Assembly: GCA_946622645.1 (NCBI GenBank)
Contig: CAMOQF010000009.1
Location: 1 to 37,720 of the forward strand
Direction: 5' to 3'
DNA length: 37,720 nucleotides
From: an uncultured Blautia sp.
Lineage (GTDB): Bacteria > Bacillota > Clostridia > Lachnospirales > Lachnospiraceae
The translations under genes were made by a program, and so were the position numbers. The notes beneath the pieces were generated by a model. That model worked only from the letters and a program-made list of their open reading frames with translations, was not told the origin of the DNA and made no database searches. Shown piece by piece: positions 8,378 to 18,377 of the stretch (position 1 is its first letter; each line of letters starts with the position of its first letter).

Positions 8378-8441
8378 TGTAAGAGTCCTCCTTATTATAC
8401 TGCATATATTGTTATCATCTTACCCCAGAAAGAGGGTTTTT

Positions 8442-8963
8442 TCAACTGTTTTTTTCGACAGCATCCAGTTTTTGGCGGATCTCGCTCACCAGATCCTCAA
8501 AGGAATGGACGCCCGTCTCCACCACGATATCGGCAAAGCCCGCATAGACAGGATCCCGCTGTTTTAACAGCTTGGAGATCTTGTCATCATGGTCATCCCC
8601 CTCCAGAAGCGGGTTGGCATTGTCTTTCAGGCGCTTCTTCAGCGTCTCATAGGAGCCCTTGATATAGATCACGGTACCGAGCTCCGGTATGTACTTCTGG
8701 TTCTGTTCCTGCATGGGAAGGCCCGCGCCGAGCGAGATCACCTTTCTGTCGGGATCCGCCGCCAGCTCCTTGATGGTCATTGTTTCCAGCGCACGGTAAT
8801 AAGGCTCTCCGAAGCGCTGAAAGATCTCTTTTAACGGCATGTTCAGTTTTTTCTGGATCGATCTGTCCACATCCACGAAGGGAAGGCCCAGCTCCTTCGA
8901 AATCTGTTTGCCTACTCTCGTCTTACCGCATCCCATGAATCCGATAAATACGATATGGTTCAT
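8442..8963 (-). CDS. aroK: Shikimate kinase
   Basis: IVFIGFMGCGKTRVGKQISKELGLPFVDVDRSIQ, then VISLGAGLP. Confidence 0.92.
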   Translation of the reverse strand: MNHIVFIGFMGCGKTRVGKQISKELGLPFVDVDRSIQKKLNMPLKEIFQRFGEPYYRALETMTIKELAADPDRKVISLGAGLPMQEQNQKYIPELGTVIYIKGSYETLKKRLKDNANPLLEGDDHDDKISKLLKQRDPVYAGFADIVVETGVHSFEDLVSEIRQKLDAVEKNS

Positions 8964-9463
8964 AAATTGCCTCTCTCCTTTCTGTAGAAGTAAAGAACAA
9001 TCTTTTCAAGATACCGTTTGAATACGATCTGGATCTCCTCCTTCGGATGGATCGGCTTTACCAGGATATTGCGGATGCCTGCCCGTTTTGCGCCCCAGAC
9101 ATCCGTGAACAGCTGGTCTCCGATAAACACTGTGTTGCCGGTATCCGTTCCAAGGAGTTCCATGGCTTTCTGATAGCCTTTCACAGAAGGCTTGCCTGCT
9201 TTTTCGATAAAATGTTCCCTGACCGCCTTGCTGAAAGGTTCCACCCTCTCCCGGTCGTTGTTGGAGATGAAACAGCTCTTAAAGCCGATCTTTTTCAGCC
9301 GGTCGAACAGCTCGACAGCTCTTTTGTCCGCAGGAGCCCCGTGAGGCACCAGGGTGTTGTCGATGTCAAACAGAAGACCCCGGAAGCCTTCCCGGTACAG
9401 GGCTTCGTAATCGACCGAATAGGCGGAATCCAGATATTCGTCCGGAAAAAAACGTTCAAACAT
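8960..9463 (-). CDS. yqeG: YqeG family HAD IIIA-type phosphatase
   Basis: MFERFFPDEYLDSAYSVDYEALYREGFRGLLFDIDNTLVPHGAPADKRAVELF...GDQLFTDVWGAKRAG. Start corrected to the ATG at 9461-9463. Confidence 0.9.
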   Translation of the reverse strand: MFERFFPDEYLDSAYSVDYEALYREGFRGLLFDIDNTLVPHGAPADKRAVELFDRLKKIGFKSCFISNNDRERVEPFSKAVREHFIEKAGKPSVKGYQKAMELLGTDTGNTVFIGDQLFTDVWGAKRAGIRNILVKPIHPKEEIQIVFKRYLEKIVLYFYRKERGNL

Positions 9464-9465
9464 AT

Positions 9466-10830
9466 CTATCTCTCCGCGATGGGAACATACTCCGCCGGCG
9501 GAAGCACATTCATATAGGCCGGACGGATGATCTTGTCCGTATTGATCAGTTCCTCCATACGGTGGGCGCTCCATCCGACGATACGCGCCACCGCGAACAT
9601 TGGCGTATAAAGCTCCAGCGGAAGATCCAGCATGCTGTAGACGAATCCGCTGTAAAAGTCCACATTGGCACTTACGCCCTTGTAGATGCGCCTCTCCTCG
9701 GCGATCACTTTGGGGGCAAGCCTTTCCACTGCAGCGTAGAGCTGATAATCCTTGACGCGGCCTTTTTCTTTGGCAAGAGAGGCTACAAAGCTTTTTAAGA
9801 CCTCCGCTCTGGGGTCAGACACCGAATAAATGGCGTGTCCCATGCCGTAGATCAGGCCTCTTCTGTCAAAGGCTTCCTTGTGCAGAAGTCTGCGGAGATA
9901 ATCCTTGATGGCGTCTTCGTCCGCCCAGTCCTTGAGCTCGCGCTGCATATCCTGGAACATCTTGACCACTTTTATGTTGGCCCCGCCATGCTTAGGACCT
10001 TTCAGGGAGCCCAGGGCCGCCGCGATGGCGGAGTATGTGTCGGTTCCGGAAGAAGAAACCACGTGGGTCGTAAACGAAGAGTTGTTGCCGCCGCCGTGCT
10101 CCATGTGCAGGATCAGCGAAAGATCCAGGATACGGGATTCGAGGGACGTATATTTTTTATCCGGGCGCAGCATACGAAGGATGTTTTCCGCCGTGGAAAG
10201 ACCTCGTTTGGGATTGTGAATGTAGAGGCTCTTTCCTTTTTCATAATGATTATACGCGTGATATCCATAGACGGACAAAAGCGGAAAGACACTGATCAGG
10301 TTCAGGCTCTGCCGAAGCACGTTCGCAAGCGAGATGTCGTCCGGATTGCGGTCATAACAGTAGAGCGTCAGGACGCTCCTCGAGAGAGCGTTCATGATGT
10401 CTCTGGAGGGTGCCTTCATGATAACGTCGCGGACAAAGTTTTTGGGCAGGGTCCTCTGGTCCTCCAGCTGCGTGCAGAAAAGCGAAAGCTGGTCCTTTGT
10501 CGGCAGTTCTCCGAAAAGCAGCAGGTAGGCCGCTTCCTCAAACCCCAGGCGCGCGTCCTCGATAAAGCCTTTTACAAGCTGTTTGATATCATATCCCCGA
10601 TAGGACAGGCTGCCGGCGCAGGGAACGCTTTTTCCGTTCTCGTCTATGCGGGTCGCCTGTACGTTGGAAATCTGCGTCAGTCCTGTCAGGACGCCTTTTC
10701 CGTTGATGTCGCGGAGTCCTCTTTTGACGTCGTATTTTTCATACAGCGACTGGTCCAGCGTGCTGTTCCGTTGACAGATGGCTGTCAGCTTTTCGATCTC
10801 GGGTGTCACCTTCATATTAAATCCGCCCAT
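9466..10830 (-). CDS. Citrate synthase (citrate/2-methylcitrate synthase family)
   Basis: SYRGYDIKQLVKGF, HMEHGGGNNSSFTTHVVSSSGTDTYSAIAAALGSLKGPKHGGAN, GLIYGMGHAIYSVSDPRAEVL, NVDFYSGFVY. Confidence 0.95.
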   Translation of the reverse strand: MGGFNMKVTPEIEKLTAICQRNSTLDQSLYEKYDVKRGLRDINGKGVLTGLTQISNVQATRIDENGKSVPCAGSLSYRGYDIKQLVKGFIEDARLGFEEAAYLLLFGELPTKDQLSLFCTQLEDQRTLPKNFVRDVIMKAPSRDIMNALSRSVLTLYCYDRNPDDISLANVLRQSLNLISVFPLLSVYGYHAYNHYEKGKSLYIHNPKRGLSTAENILRMLRPDKKYTSLESRILDLSLILHMEHGGGNNSSFTTHVVSSSGTDTYSAIAAALGSLKGPKHGGANIKVVKMFQDMQRELKDWADEDAIKDYLRRLLHKEAFDRRGLIYGMGHAIYSVSDPRAEVLKSFVASLAKEKGRVKDYQLYAAVERLAPKVIAEERRIYKGVSANVDFYSGFVYSMLDLPLELYTPMFAVARIVGWSAHRMEELINTDKIIRPAYMNVLPPAEYVPIAER

Positions 10831-10854
10831 GGAAAGCCCCCTCTCCTGTATTTA

Positions 10855-12072
10855 TTATCTCTGATGATAGGTGCGTAAAAAGTCTTTCAGTTTACCGATG
10901 GCCTTGTCAAGGACGCGTACATTCGGAAGATACACGACCCTGAAATGATCCGGCTCCATCCAGTTGAATCCTTTGCCGGGCACGATGAGGACCTGTTTTT
11001 CATGCAGGAAATCCAGTGCGAACTGTTCGTCGTCCGTGATGGAAAACTTTTTGGTGTCCAGCTTCGGGAAGATGTAGAAAGCGGCCTTCGGTTTGACGGC
11101 CGTGATGCCCGGGATGTCGGTCAGGGCTTTATAGACGGCTTCTCTCTGTTCGTAGATCCGTCCGCCGGGCTGGATGTATTCGTTTACGCTCTGATAGCCG
11201 CCGAGAGCCGTCTGTACGATGGACTGGGCCGGCACGTTGGAACAAAGACGCATGGACGAAAGCATGTTCAGTCCTTCTATATAACCCTTTGCGATCTTCT
11301 TGGGTCCGGAAAGGACCATCCAGCCGATCCGGAAGCCTGCGATCATATGCGACTTGGAAAGGCCCGAGAAGGTCACGCAGAAAACATCCGGCGCAAGCGC
11401 GGCGATGGAAGTATGCTGATACTGGTCCATGACCAGACGGTCGTAGATCTCGTCGCTGAAGATGATCAGCTCGTGCTCCCGGGCGATCTGCACGATCTGC
11501 TCCAGAAGATCCCTGGGGTAGACGGCGCCGGTGGGATTGTTGGGGTTGATGATGACGATGGCTTTGGTCCTGTCCGTGATCTTGCTTCGGATGTCGTCAA
11601 GATCCGGGAACCATTCCGCCTCTTCGTCACAGATATAATGTACGACCTTGCCTCCTGCCAGGGTGGCGGTGGCTGTCCACAGAGGATAGTCCGGCGCGGG
11701 GATCAGAATCTCGTCTCCGTTGTCCAGGAGCGCCTGCATACAGAGATTTATGAGCTCGCTCACTCCGTTCCCCGTGTAGATGTCGCTCATGGTCACGCCG
11801 GGGATGCCCCGGAGCTGGCAGTACTGCATGACTGCCTTCCGGGCGGAGAAGATGCCCTTTGAATCGGAATACCCCTGGGAGGAACGGATGTTGCTCAGCA
11901 TATCAAGGATGACCTCCTGCGGGGCGGAGAAGCCAAACGGGGCCGGATTGCCGATGTTGAGCTTCAGCACTTCCATGCCGTCCTCTTCCATGCGGCTCGC
12001 CTCATCCACGACAGGTCCTCTGACATCATAGAGCACATTGTCCAGCTTGGTCGATTTTTCAAATTTTCTCAT
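10855..12072 (-). CDS. Pyridoxal-phosphate-dependent class I/II aminotransferase (AlaA/AspC-like)
   Basis: LNIGNPAPFGF, YTGNGVSELINL, IINPNNPTGAVYPRDLL, FSDEIYDRLVMD, VTFSGLSKSHMIAGFRIGWMV. Confidence 0.93.
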   Translation of the reverse strand: MRKFEKSTKLDNVLYDVRGPVVDEASRMEEDGMEVLKLNIGNPAPFGFSAPQEVILDMLSNIRSSQGYSDSKGIFSARKAVMQYCQLRGIPGVTMSDIYTGNGVSELINLCMQALLDNGDEILIPAPDYPLWTATATLAGGKVVHYICDEEAEWFPDLDDIRSKITDRTKAIVIINPNNPTGAVYPRDLLEQIVQIAREHELIIFSDEIYDRLVMDQYQHTSIAALAPDVFCVTFSGLSKSHMIAGFRIGWMVLSGPKKIAKGYIEGLNMLSSMRLCSNVPAQSIVQTALGGYQSVNEYIQPGGRIYEQREAVYKALTDIPGITAVKPKAAFYIFPKLDTKKFSITDDEQFALDFLHEKQVLIVPGKGFNWMEPDHFRVVYLPNVRVLDKAIGKLKDFLRTYHQR

Positions 12073-12206
12073 AAAACATATCGCCTCCTTTGCCTATTTT
12101 CTCATAAACAGGCGTTTTTCGCAAGTCCGGCAAAAAAAATAAAAAAACACTTTTCTTTTGTAACGCTTTAGTGTATAATAGCACCGAATTGAAACAGCAC
12201 AGATAA

Positions 12207-13556
<1,350 letters not shown>

Positions 13557-13580
13557 TATTTCTTCTCATCAATTCAGAAC

Positions 13581-13612
13581 GGGCTGCCGTGTATCCGGCA
13601 GCCCGCTTTTTT
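13581..13612 (+). terminator. Rho-independent terminator of gdhA
   Basis: GGGCTGCCG-TGTATC-CGGCAGCCC-GCTTTTTT, 9-bp perfect stem plus T tract. Confidence 0.9.
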
Positions 13613-13657
13613 GTGATCCGTTCGGTTCAGAAACCTCTTCGATCCATATGTATATAT

Positions 13658-14107
13658 TCAGTTCATGAACTTTTTCAGCTCATCCATGAAGGTGCTGACA
13701 TCTTTGAATTCCCGGTAGACGGACGCAAACCGGACATAAGCCACGGGATCCAGGTTTCTCAGATGTTCCATGACGATATCCCCGATCTTGCTGCTCGCGA
13801 TCTCTTTTTCCTCCTCGTGAAAGATCCTTCCTTCGATGGAGTCGATCATCTCTTCTATCTTCTCCACAGAGATGGGCCTTTTATAACACGCCCGAAGCAC
13901 GCCGTCCTGAATCTTGGACCGGCTGTACTGCTCTCTTGTCTGGTCTTTTTTGATCACAGTGAGCGGAATGGTCTCCACCTTCTCGTAGGTGGTGAACCTT
14001 CTTCCACAGGAATCGCACACCCTGCGGCGGCGTATGGAGTTGGTATCCTCCACCGGTCTTGAATCCGCCACCCTGGTATTCTCCTTATTGCAAAACGGAC
14101 ATCTCAT
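13658..14107 (-). CDS. nrdR: Transcriptional repressor NrdR
   Basis: MRCPFCNKENTRVADSRPVEDTNSIRRRRVCDSCGRRFTTYEKVE, zinc ribbon plus ATP-cone. Confidence 0.97.
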   Translation of the reverse strand: MRCPFCNKENTRVADSRPVEDTNSIRRRRVCDSCGRRFTTYEKVETIPLTVIKKDQTREQYSRSKIQDGVLRACYKRPISVEKIEEMIDSIEGRIFHEEEKEIASSKIGDIVMEHLRNLDPVAYVRFASVYREFKDVSTFMDELKKFMN

Positions 14108-14155
14108 GTCGATTTAACCTCTTTTCCCCCTGCATTTTTACAGTTTACATAAGGT

Positions 14156-14184
14156 AGTATATCCGCTTTTTTTCCACTTGTAAA
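14156..14184 (-). promoter_or_regulatory. Promoter for nrdR: TTTACA-17-TATACT
   Basis: Minus strand TTTACA (14179-14184), 17-nt spacer, TATACT (14156-14161). Confidence 0.6.
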
Positions 14185-14265
14185 CGAAAAAAACCGCCGT
14201 TTTCCGCAGGTTTTTATGCAAAACCAAAAAAATAATAATTCATTAACATTTTTTTAAAATTGTGT

Positions 14266-14294
14266 TTTACAAATCTGGATCCCGGTGCTATGAT
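14266..14294 (+). promoter_or_regulatory. Promoter for the DagK-like gene: TTTACA-17-(TGC)TATGAT, extended -10
   Basis: TTTACA at 14266-14271, TATGAT at 14289-14294 preceded by TGC. Confidence 0.65.
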
Positions 14295-14323
14295 AGTGCT
14301 GTCTGAATCCGGAGGAAAAGAGA

Positions 14324-15238
14324 ATGTACCATTTTATCATCAATCCCAATTCGCGTTCCGGGCAGGGAGAACTGATCTGGCAGCAGATCAAAGCCAGGCT
14401 TGAGCAGGAAAAGATCCCGTACAAAGCGTATAAAACCGGATATCCGGGCCATGACGCCCGGCTTGCGGCCATGATCACAGCCGAGAATGAAAACCCCACC
14501 ATCATCGTGATGGGAGGCGACGGTACCATTCACGGCGTCCTGACCGGCATCCGTGATCTGGACCGGGTCGTATTCGGCTTTATCCCGACAGGCTCCGGCA
14601 ATGATTTCTGCCGCGGTATGGGGATCCCGCACGATGCGATGCGCGCTTATGACAATATCATGCACTGTACTTCTCCTTCTCTTCTGGACGTACCTTATGT
14701 AAAGTCCGAAAGAAGAAACCAGCGCTTCGGCATCAGCGCCGGCATCGGTTACGATGCCGCGGTCTGCCACGAGGTCGCTTCCTCTCCGGCCAAGGATATC
14801 CTGAACAGGCTTCATCTTGGAAAGCTTGTCTATCTGGCGGTCGCGCTCAAACAGATCCTGTTCCTGACGCCTCGCAGCGCCAGTCTCGTTCTGGACGGGA
14901 ACCGCAGGTTCCGCTATCAGAAAATGTACTTTGCCGCCGTGATGAACCAGAAATACGAGGGAGGCGGCTTCAAATTCTGTCCGGAAGCCCTCACGGACGA
15001 CGGCCTGCTGGATGTGATCGTCGTGGAAGGTCTTTCAAGACTCCGCATCCTGGTCTCTCTTCCGAGCGCCTTCTGGGGCGGCCATGTAAAGATACCCGGG
15101 ATCCATGTATTCCAGTGCAGAAAAGCCGACATTTCCTGCAGCAGCCCTATGGCGGTCCACCTGGACGGCGAAGCCGCCGGGGTCCGGAAAAAGCTTTCCG
15201 TTCGTCTTGAACCTCAGAAAATAAAAATTCTATTATAA
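14324..15238 (+). CDS. Diacylglycerol kinase family lipid kinase (YegS/DgkB-like)
   Basis: MYHFIINPNSRSGQGE, IIVMGGDGTIHGVLTGI, FGFIPTGSGNDFCRGMGIP. Confidence 0.93.
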   Translation: MYHFIINPNSRSGQGELIWQQIKARLEQEKIPYKAYKTGYPGHDARLAAMITAENENPTIIVMGGDGTIHGVLTGIRDLDRVVFGFIPTGSGNDFCRGMGIPHDAMRAYDNIMHCTSPSLLDVPYVKSERRNQRFGISAGIGYDAAVCHEVASSPAKDILNRLHLGKLVYLAVALKQILFLTPRSASLVLDGNRRFRYQKMYFAAVMNQKYEGGGFKFCPEALTDDGLLDVIVVEGLSRLRILVSLPSAFWGGHVKIPGIHVFQCRKADISCSSPMAVHLDGEAAGVRKKLSVRLEPQKIKILL

Positions 15239-15264
15239 TATATTCCTAAGGAGGATGGATTTTT

Positions 15265-15915
15265 TTGGTTTCGTTTATCAACAGATATAAACACGGTTTC
15301 TGGATGTTGTTCTACAGCATTTTCTATATCATCATTTTCCGGTATCTTGAATCACGCTATGTGCCGGTCTACCATGTGGTGCATACGGTCTTCGATGACA
15401 AGATCCCCTTCTGCGAGTTTTTTATCGTGCCCTATATGCTGTGGTTCCCATACATGGTCATCGCGGTCCTTTACTTTATCTTCATCAACAAGGACCGGCA
15501 TGAATATTACCAGCTGGCGTTCAACATGATGATGGGCATGACGGTCTTTCTGATCGTATCCTACCTGTATCCCAATATCCAGCACCTCCGTCCGGAAGTC
15601 CTCCCGCGGGAAAACGTTTTCTCCGATGTGGTGCGCTGGCTGTACTCCACGGATACCCCGACGAACATCCTTCCCAGCATCCACGTGTTCAACTCTCTGG
15701 CGATCCATATGTCCGTTTCCAACTGCAAGGCATTAAGAAAGCACAGAGCGGTCCGCGTCGGTTCGCTGGTCCTCACTGTGCTGATCATTCTGTCCACGAT
15801 GTTTTTAAAGCAGCACTCCGTCATCGACGTGTGCCTGGGCAGCACCCTGGCCCTCTTCGGATATCTTTTCTTCTATCCTGTGCAGGCCAGAGAGCGCTAT
15901 CGGGTCTTCAGTTGA
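15265..15915 (+). CDS. PAP2 superfamily membrane phosphatase, TTG start
   Basis: Multiple TM segments; PSIHVFNSLAIHM and STMFLKQHSVIDVCLGS correspond to PAP2 C2/C3 motifs; TTG at 15265 with AAGGAGG at 15248-15254. Confidence 0.8.
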   Translation: MVSFINRYKHGFWMLFYSIFYIIIFRYLESRYVPVYHVVHTVFDDKIPFCEFFIVPYMLWFPYMVIAVLYFIFINKDRHEYYQLAFNMMMGMTVFLIVSYLYPNIQHLRPEVLPRENVFSDVVRWLYSTDTPTNILPSIHVFNSLAIHMSVSNCKALRKHRAVRVGSLVLTVLIILSTMFLKQHSVIDVCLGSTLALFGYLFFYPVQARERYRVFS

Positions 15916-16924
15916 ACCCGTAGAATTTCTGGGTCAGGCGGTAAGCGGCCACGGCCACTTTCCTGCCGCTCCTGCCCGGAAGGTTCATCACGCAGCCCAG
16001 AAGGCTGTGCCGCAATTCTTTATAAACCTTGATGTCTTTGCTCCTGATATAATTCAGGAGCTCTTTTTTCTTTTCCAGGTTTTCTTCGGTCCCGGAGCGG
16101 ATCATCATGATGGAAGATACCGTCGTGATGATGTCCAGATAGCTGAACATGTATTTTTTCAGATGCTTGTCGGAGAAATTCCCCTCGCTGTACACATCCA
16201 CCATCCGCTTGTTGACCAGGATCTGCTGGTCGATCCGCCGGATCATGACCGCCTCGTTCACCGACTGGTCTTCACGCCCGATAAAATACCGGTACAGGTC
16301 CACATCCAGATAGTACATAGTACGAACATAGGGAAGAGGCTCATACGCAAACAGATTATCCACGTAGAAAGTGTGTTTCGGCAGTTCCAGCCCGCACTCC
16401 TTCAAAAGCCTGGTCCTGTAGATCAGAGAATGCATCAGAAGATACTTTCCCTTGGGCAGATGGCCCATATCCTTCCAGCCGAAGATCTTCTCCTTGGGGA
16501 AGATGTGGGAAAAGCGCATCACCTTTTTCCGGCTTGCGCCCTGTTTGTCATAGACAAAGTTGGTGATAAACAGATCCACCGTATCCGCGCCGCCCGAAAG
16601 CTCCTCCAGGTGCCTGAGCACCTCCAGGAAAGGTTCCCGGCTCAGCCGGTCATCACTGTCCACCACTTTGAAATAGAGGCCCGTCGCGTTTTTGATGCCT
16701 GTGTTGACGGCTTCTCCATGGCCTCCGTTCTCCTGATGCACTGCTTTCACGATCCCCGGATACTGCTCCGCGTAGGAATCCGCAATGGCGGCGGTTCCGT
16801 CCGTCGACCCATCGTCCACGATGATGATCTCGACCTCATCGCCGCCCACCAGGATGGACTTGATGGCTTTTTCCATATAGGCTTCGGAATTATAACAAGG
16901 GATCGCGACACTTAAAAGCTTCAT
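15908..16924 (-). CDS. Glycosyltransferase family 2
   Basis: MKLLSVAIPCYNSEAYMEKAIKSIL...VEIIIVDDGSTDGTAAIADSYAEQYPGIVKAVHQENGGHGEAVNTGIKNATGLYFKVVDSDDRL. Confidence 0.93.
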   Translation of the reverse strand: MKLLSVAIPCYNSEAYMEKAIKSILVGGDEVEIIIVDDGSTDGTAAIADSYAEQYPGIVKAVHQENGGHGEAVNTGIKNATGLYFKVVDSDDRLSREPFLEVLRHLEELSGGADTVDLFITNFVYDKQGASRKKVMRFSHIFPKEKIFGWKDMGHLPKGKYLLMHSLIYRTRLLKECGLELPKHTFYVDNLFAYEPLPYVRTMYYLDVDLYRYFIGREDQSVNEAVMIRRIDQQILVNKRMVDVYSEGNFSDKHLKKYMFSYLDIITTVSSIMMIRSGTEENLEKKKELLNYIRSKDIKVYKELRHSLLGCVMNLPGRSGRKVAVAAYRLTQKFYGFN

Positions 16925-17976
16925 CTGATTTCCTCCTTCATATATCCTGCAAAAGCACTGAACGCGGACGGGATCGCAAAAGTGTCCTCCTCCGAAACAC
17001 CGTTCACAAAGATCAATCCTTCTTGTTTTGCATTCTCACGTGCGGCTACGCGTACCAGATAGCCGCGTAGACGCCACTCAATATGTGTAAATATGTGTCT
17101 GGCCTCGGGCAGCGGTGTGATCCGCAAAGGCTCAAGCTGCAGACGTCTGACGTATTCCTGTGTCTCTTCCTGCGAATAATGACCCGGTTCGTTCGGGAGT
17201 TCATAGAGACCTGCCAGGAGGCCGCGTCCCGGCCTTTTCCGGATCGCGCAGAAATCGCCGTCGCGGATCACAAAGACTGTTCTGTTCTCTGTTTTTCTGG
17301 CCTTCCGGGTCTTTCGGACCGGCAGGAAAGCCGCTCTGTTCTCCAGATAAGCGAAGCAGTCCTTCTGCACCGGACAGTCTGCGCAGCGGACCTGATCCTT
17401 CGGCAGACAGACGAGCGCTCCGAGCTCCATCAAAGCCTGGTTGAAATCACCGGGACGAGACGGACTGATCCACTCTCCTGCCATTTTCTGCGCGAGTGTC
17501 TTTGCCTGGGGAAGTGTGATATCGTCCTCATATCCGGTGAGTCTTGCCCAGACACGCAGAACGTTTCCGTCCACAGCGGGCACCGGTTTCTGAAAGGCGA
17601 TGGAAAGGATCGCCCCCGCAGTATACTCTCCGATCCCGGATAGTTTCAGCAGTTCTTCTCTCTCCTGCGGGATCGCCGATGCGTGTCTCTCCTGCATCTG
17701 GACGGCGGCTTTTTTCAGGTTCCGCGCCCGGCTGTAATACCCGAGTCCTTCCCAGAGCTTTAACAGCTTTTCCTCCGGACAGGCGGCCAGATGATCGACA
17801 TCCGGGAGTTCTGAGATAAAGCGAAGAAAATACGGTTTCACGGTCTCCACGCGGGTCTGCTGCAGCATGATCTCCGAGATCCAGGTGTAATACGGATCCT
17901 GACGGTCCCTCCAGGGAAGTGTACGTTTGTTTTTGTCATACCAGTCCAGCAGCCTGTCGGAAAATCCTTCCTGCAT
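16921..17976 (-). CDS. mutY: A/G-specific adenine glycosylase
   Basis: NKRTLPWRDRQDPYYTWISEIMLQQTRVETVKPYF, LSGIGEYTAGAILSIAF, VDGNVLRVWARL, Fe-S Cys cluster CADCPVQKDCFAY. Start moved to the ATG at 17974-17976, preceded by AGGAG. Confidence 0.93.
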   Translation of the reverse strand: MQEGFSDRLLDWYDKNKRTLPWRDRQDPYYTWISEIMLQQTRVETVKPYFLRFISELPDVDHLAACPEEKLLKLWEGLGYYSRARNLKKAAVQMQERHASAIPQEREELLKLSGIGEYTAGAILSIAFQKPVPAVDGNVLRVWARLTGYEDDITLPQAKTLAQKMAGEWISPSRPGDFNQALMELGALVCLPKDQVRCADCPVQKDCFAYLENRAAFLPVRKTRKARKTENRTVFVIRDGDFCAIRKRPGRGLLAGLYELPNEPGHYSQEETQEYVRRLQLEPLRITPLPEARHIFTHIEWRLRGYLVRVAARENAKQEGLIFVNGVSEEDTFAIPSAFSAFAGYMKEEIR

Positions 17977-18007
17977 CTTGTCTTCTCCTGTTCGCACACA
18001 TGACAAC

Positions 18008-18039
18008 CGGCAGCATCCGGTTTTTCCGGTATGCTGCCG
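18008..18039 (-). repeat. Strong inverted repeat (CGGCAGCATACCGG-AAAAA-CCGGATGCTGCCG) between the DUF3784-like gene and mutY
   Basis: 13-bp stem with one bulged A and 5-nt loop; no T tract on either side. Confidence 0.8.
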
Positions 18040-18053
18040 TAGATCCTGTCACT

Positions 18054-18347
18054 TTATTTCATACATTTTTTCCGCATGTAGACAAACAGAGCGGTGAAGG
18101 AACCGATGACCACGACCAGATAGATGATGGAAGCCAGCAGTCCTGTGGTAAACAGGTCGATCACCGAAGCGACGCCTACGACCAGAAAAGCGATCCCGCT
18201 GGCACGTTCGACCTTATCCAGGTTATAGATCTTTTTCCGTTCCTCCGCGTTGCCGCCTCCCATCAGGAAGCCGCCGTTGCCGGTGAGCAGAAGGACGCCT
18301 CCGATCAGAGAGATCGCAGAGATGATAATGCCAAATGTCTGATCCAT
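18054..18347 (-). CDS. Small membrane protein, DUF3784-like
   Basis: MDQTFGIIISAISLIGGVLLLTGNGGFLMGGGNAEERKKIYNLDKVERASGIAFLVVGV; three predicted TM helices. Confidence 0.7.
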   Translation of the reverse strand: MDQTFGIIISAISLIGGVLLLTGNGGFLMGGGNAEERKKIYNLDKVERASGIAFLVVGVASVIDLFTTGLLASIIYLVVVIGSFTALFVYMRKKCMK

Positions 18348-18377
18348 AAAAAACCTCTCACAAGCTTTTCTGTCTTC

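Noticed and set aside
8377-8442. CCC-TCTTTCT-GGG mini-hairpin upstream of efp
   Set aside because: Only 3-4 bp; better explained as part of the efp promoter spacer (TTGAAA-17-TAAGAT).
14185-14220. AACCTGCGG..CGGCGGTTTTTTT as a terminator or attenuator in front of nrdR
   Set aside because: Stem is short and mismatched, and it lies upstream of the likely nrdR promoter, so an attenuator role is unlikely.
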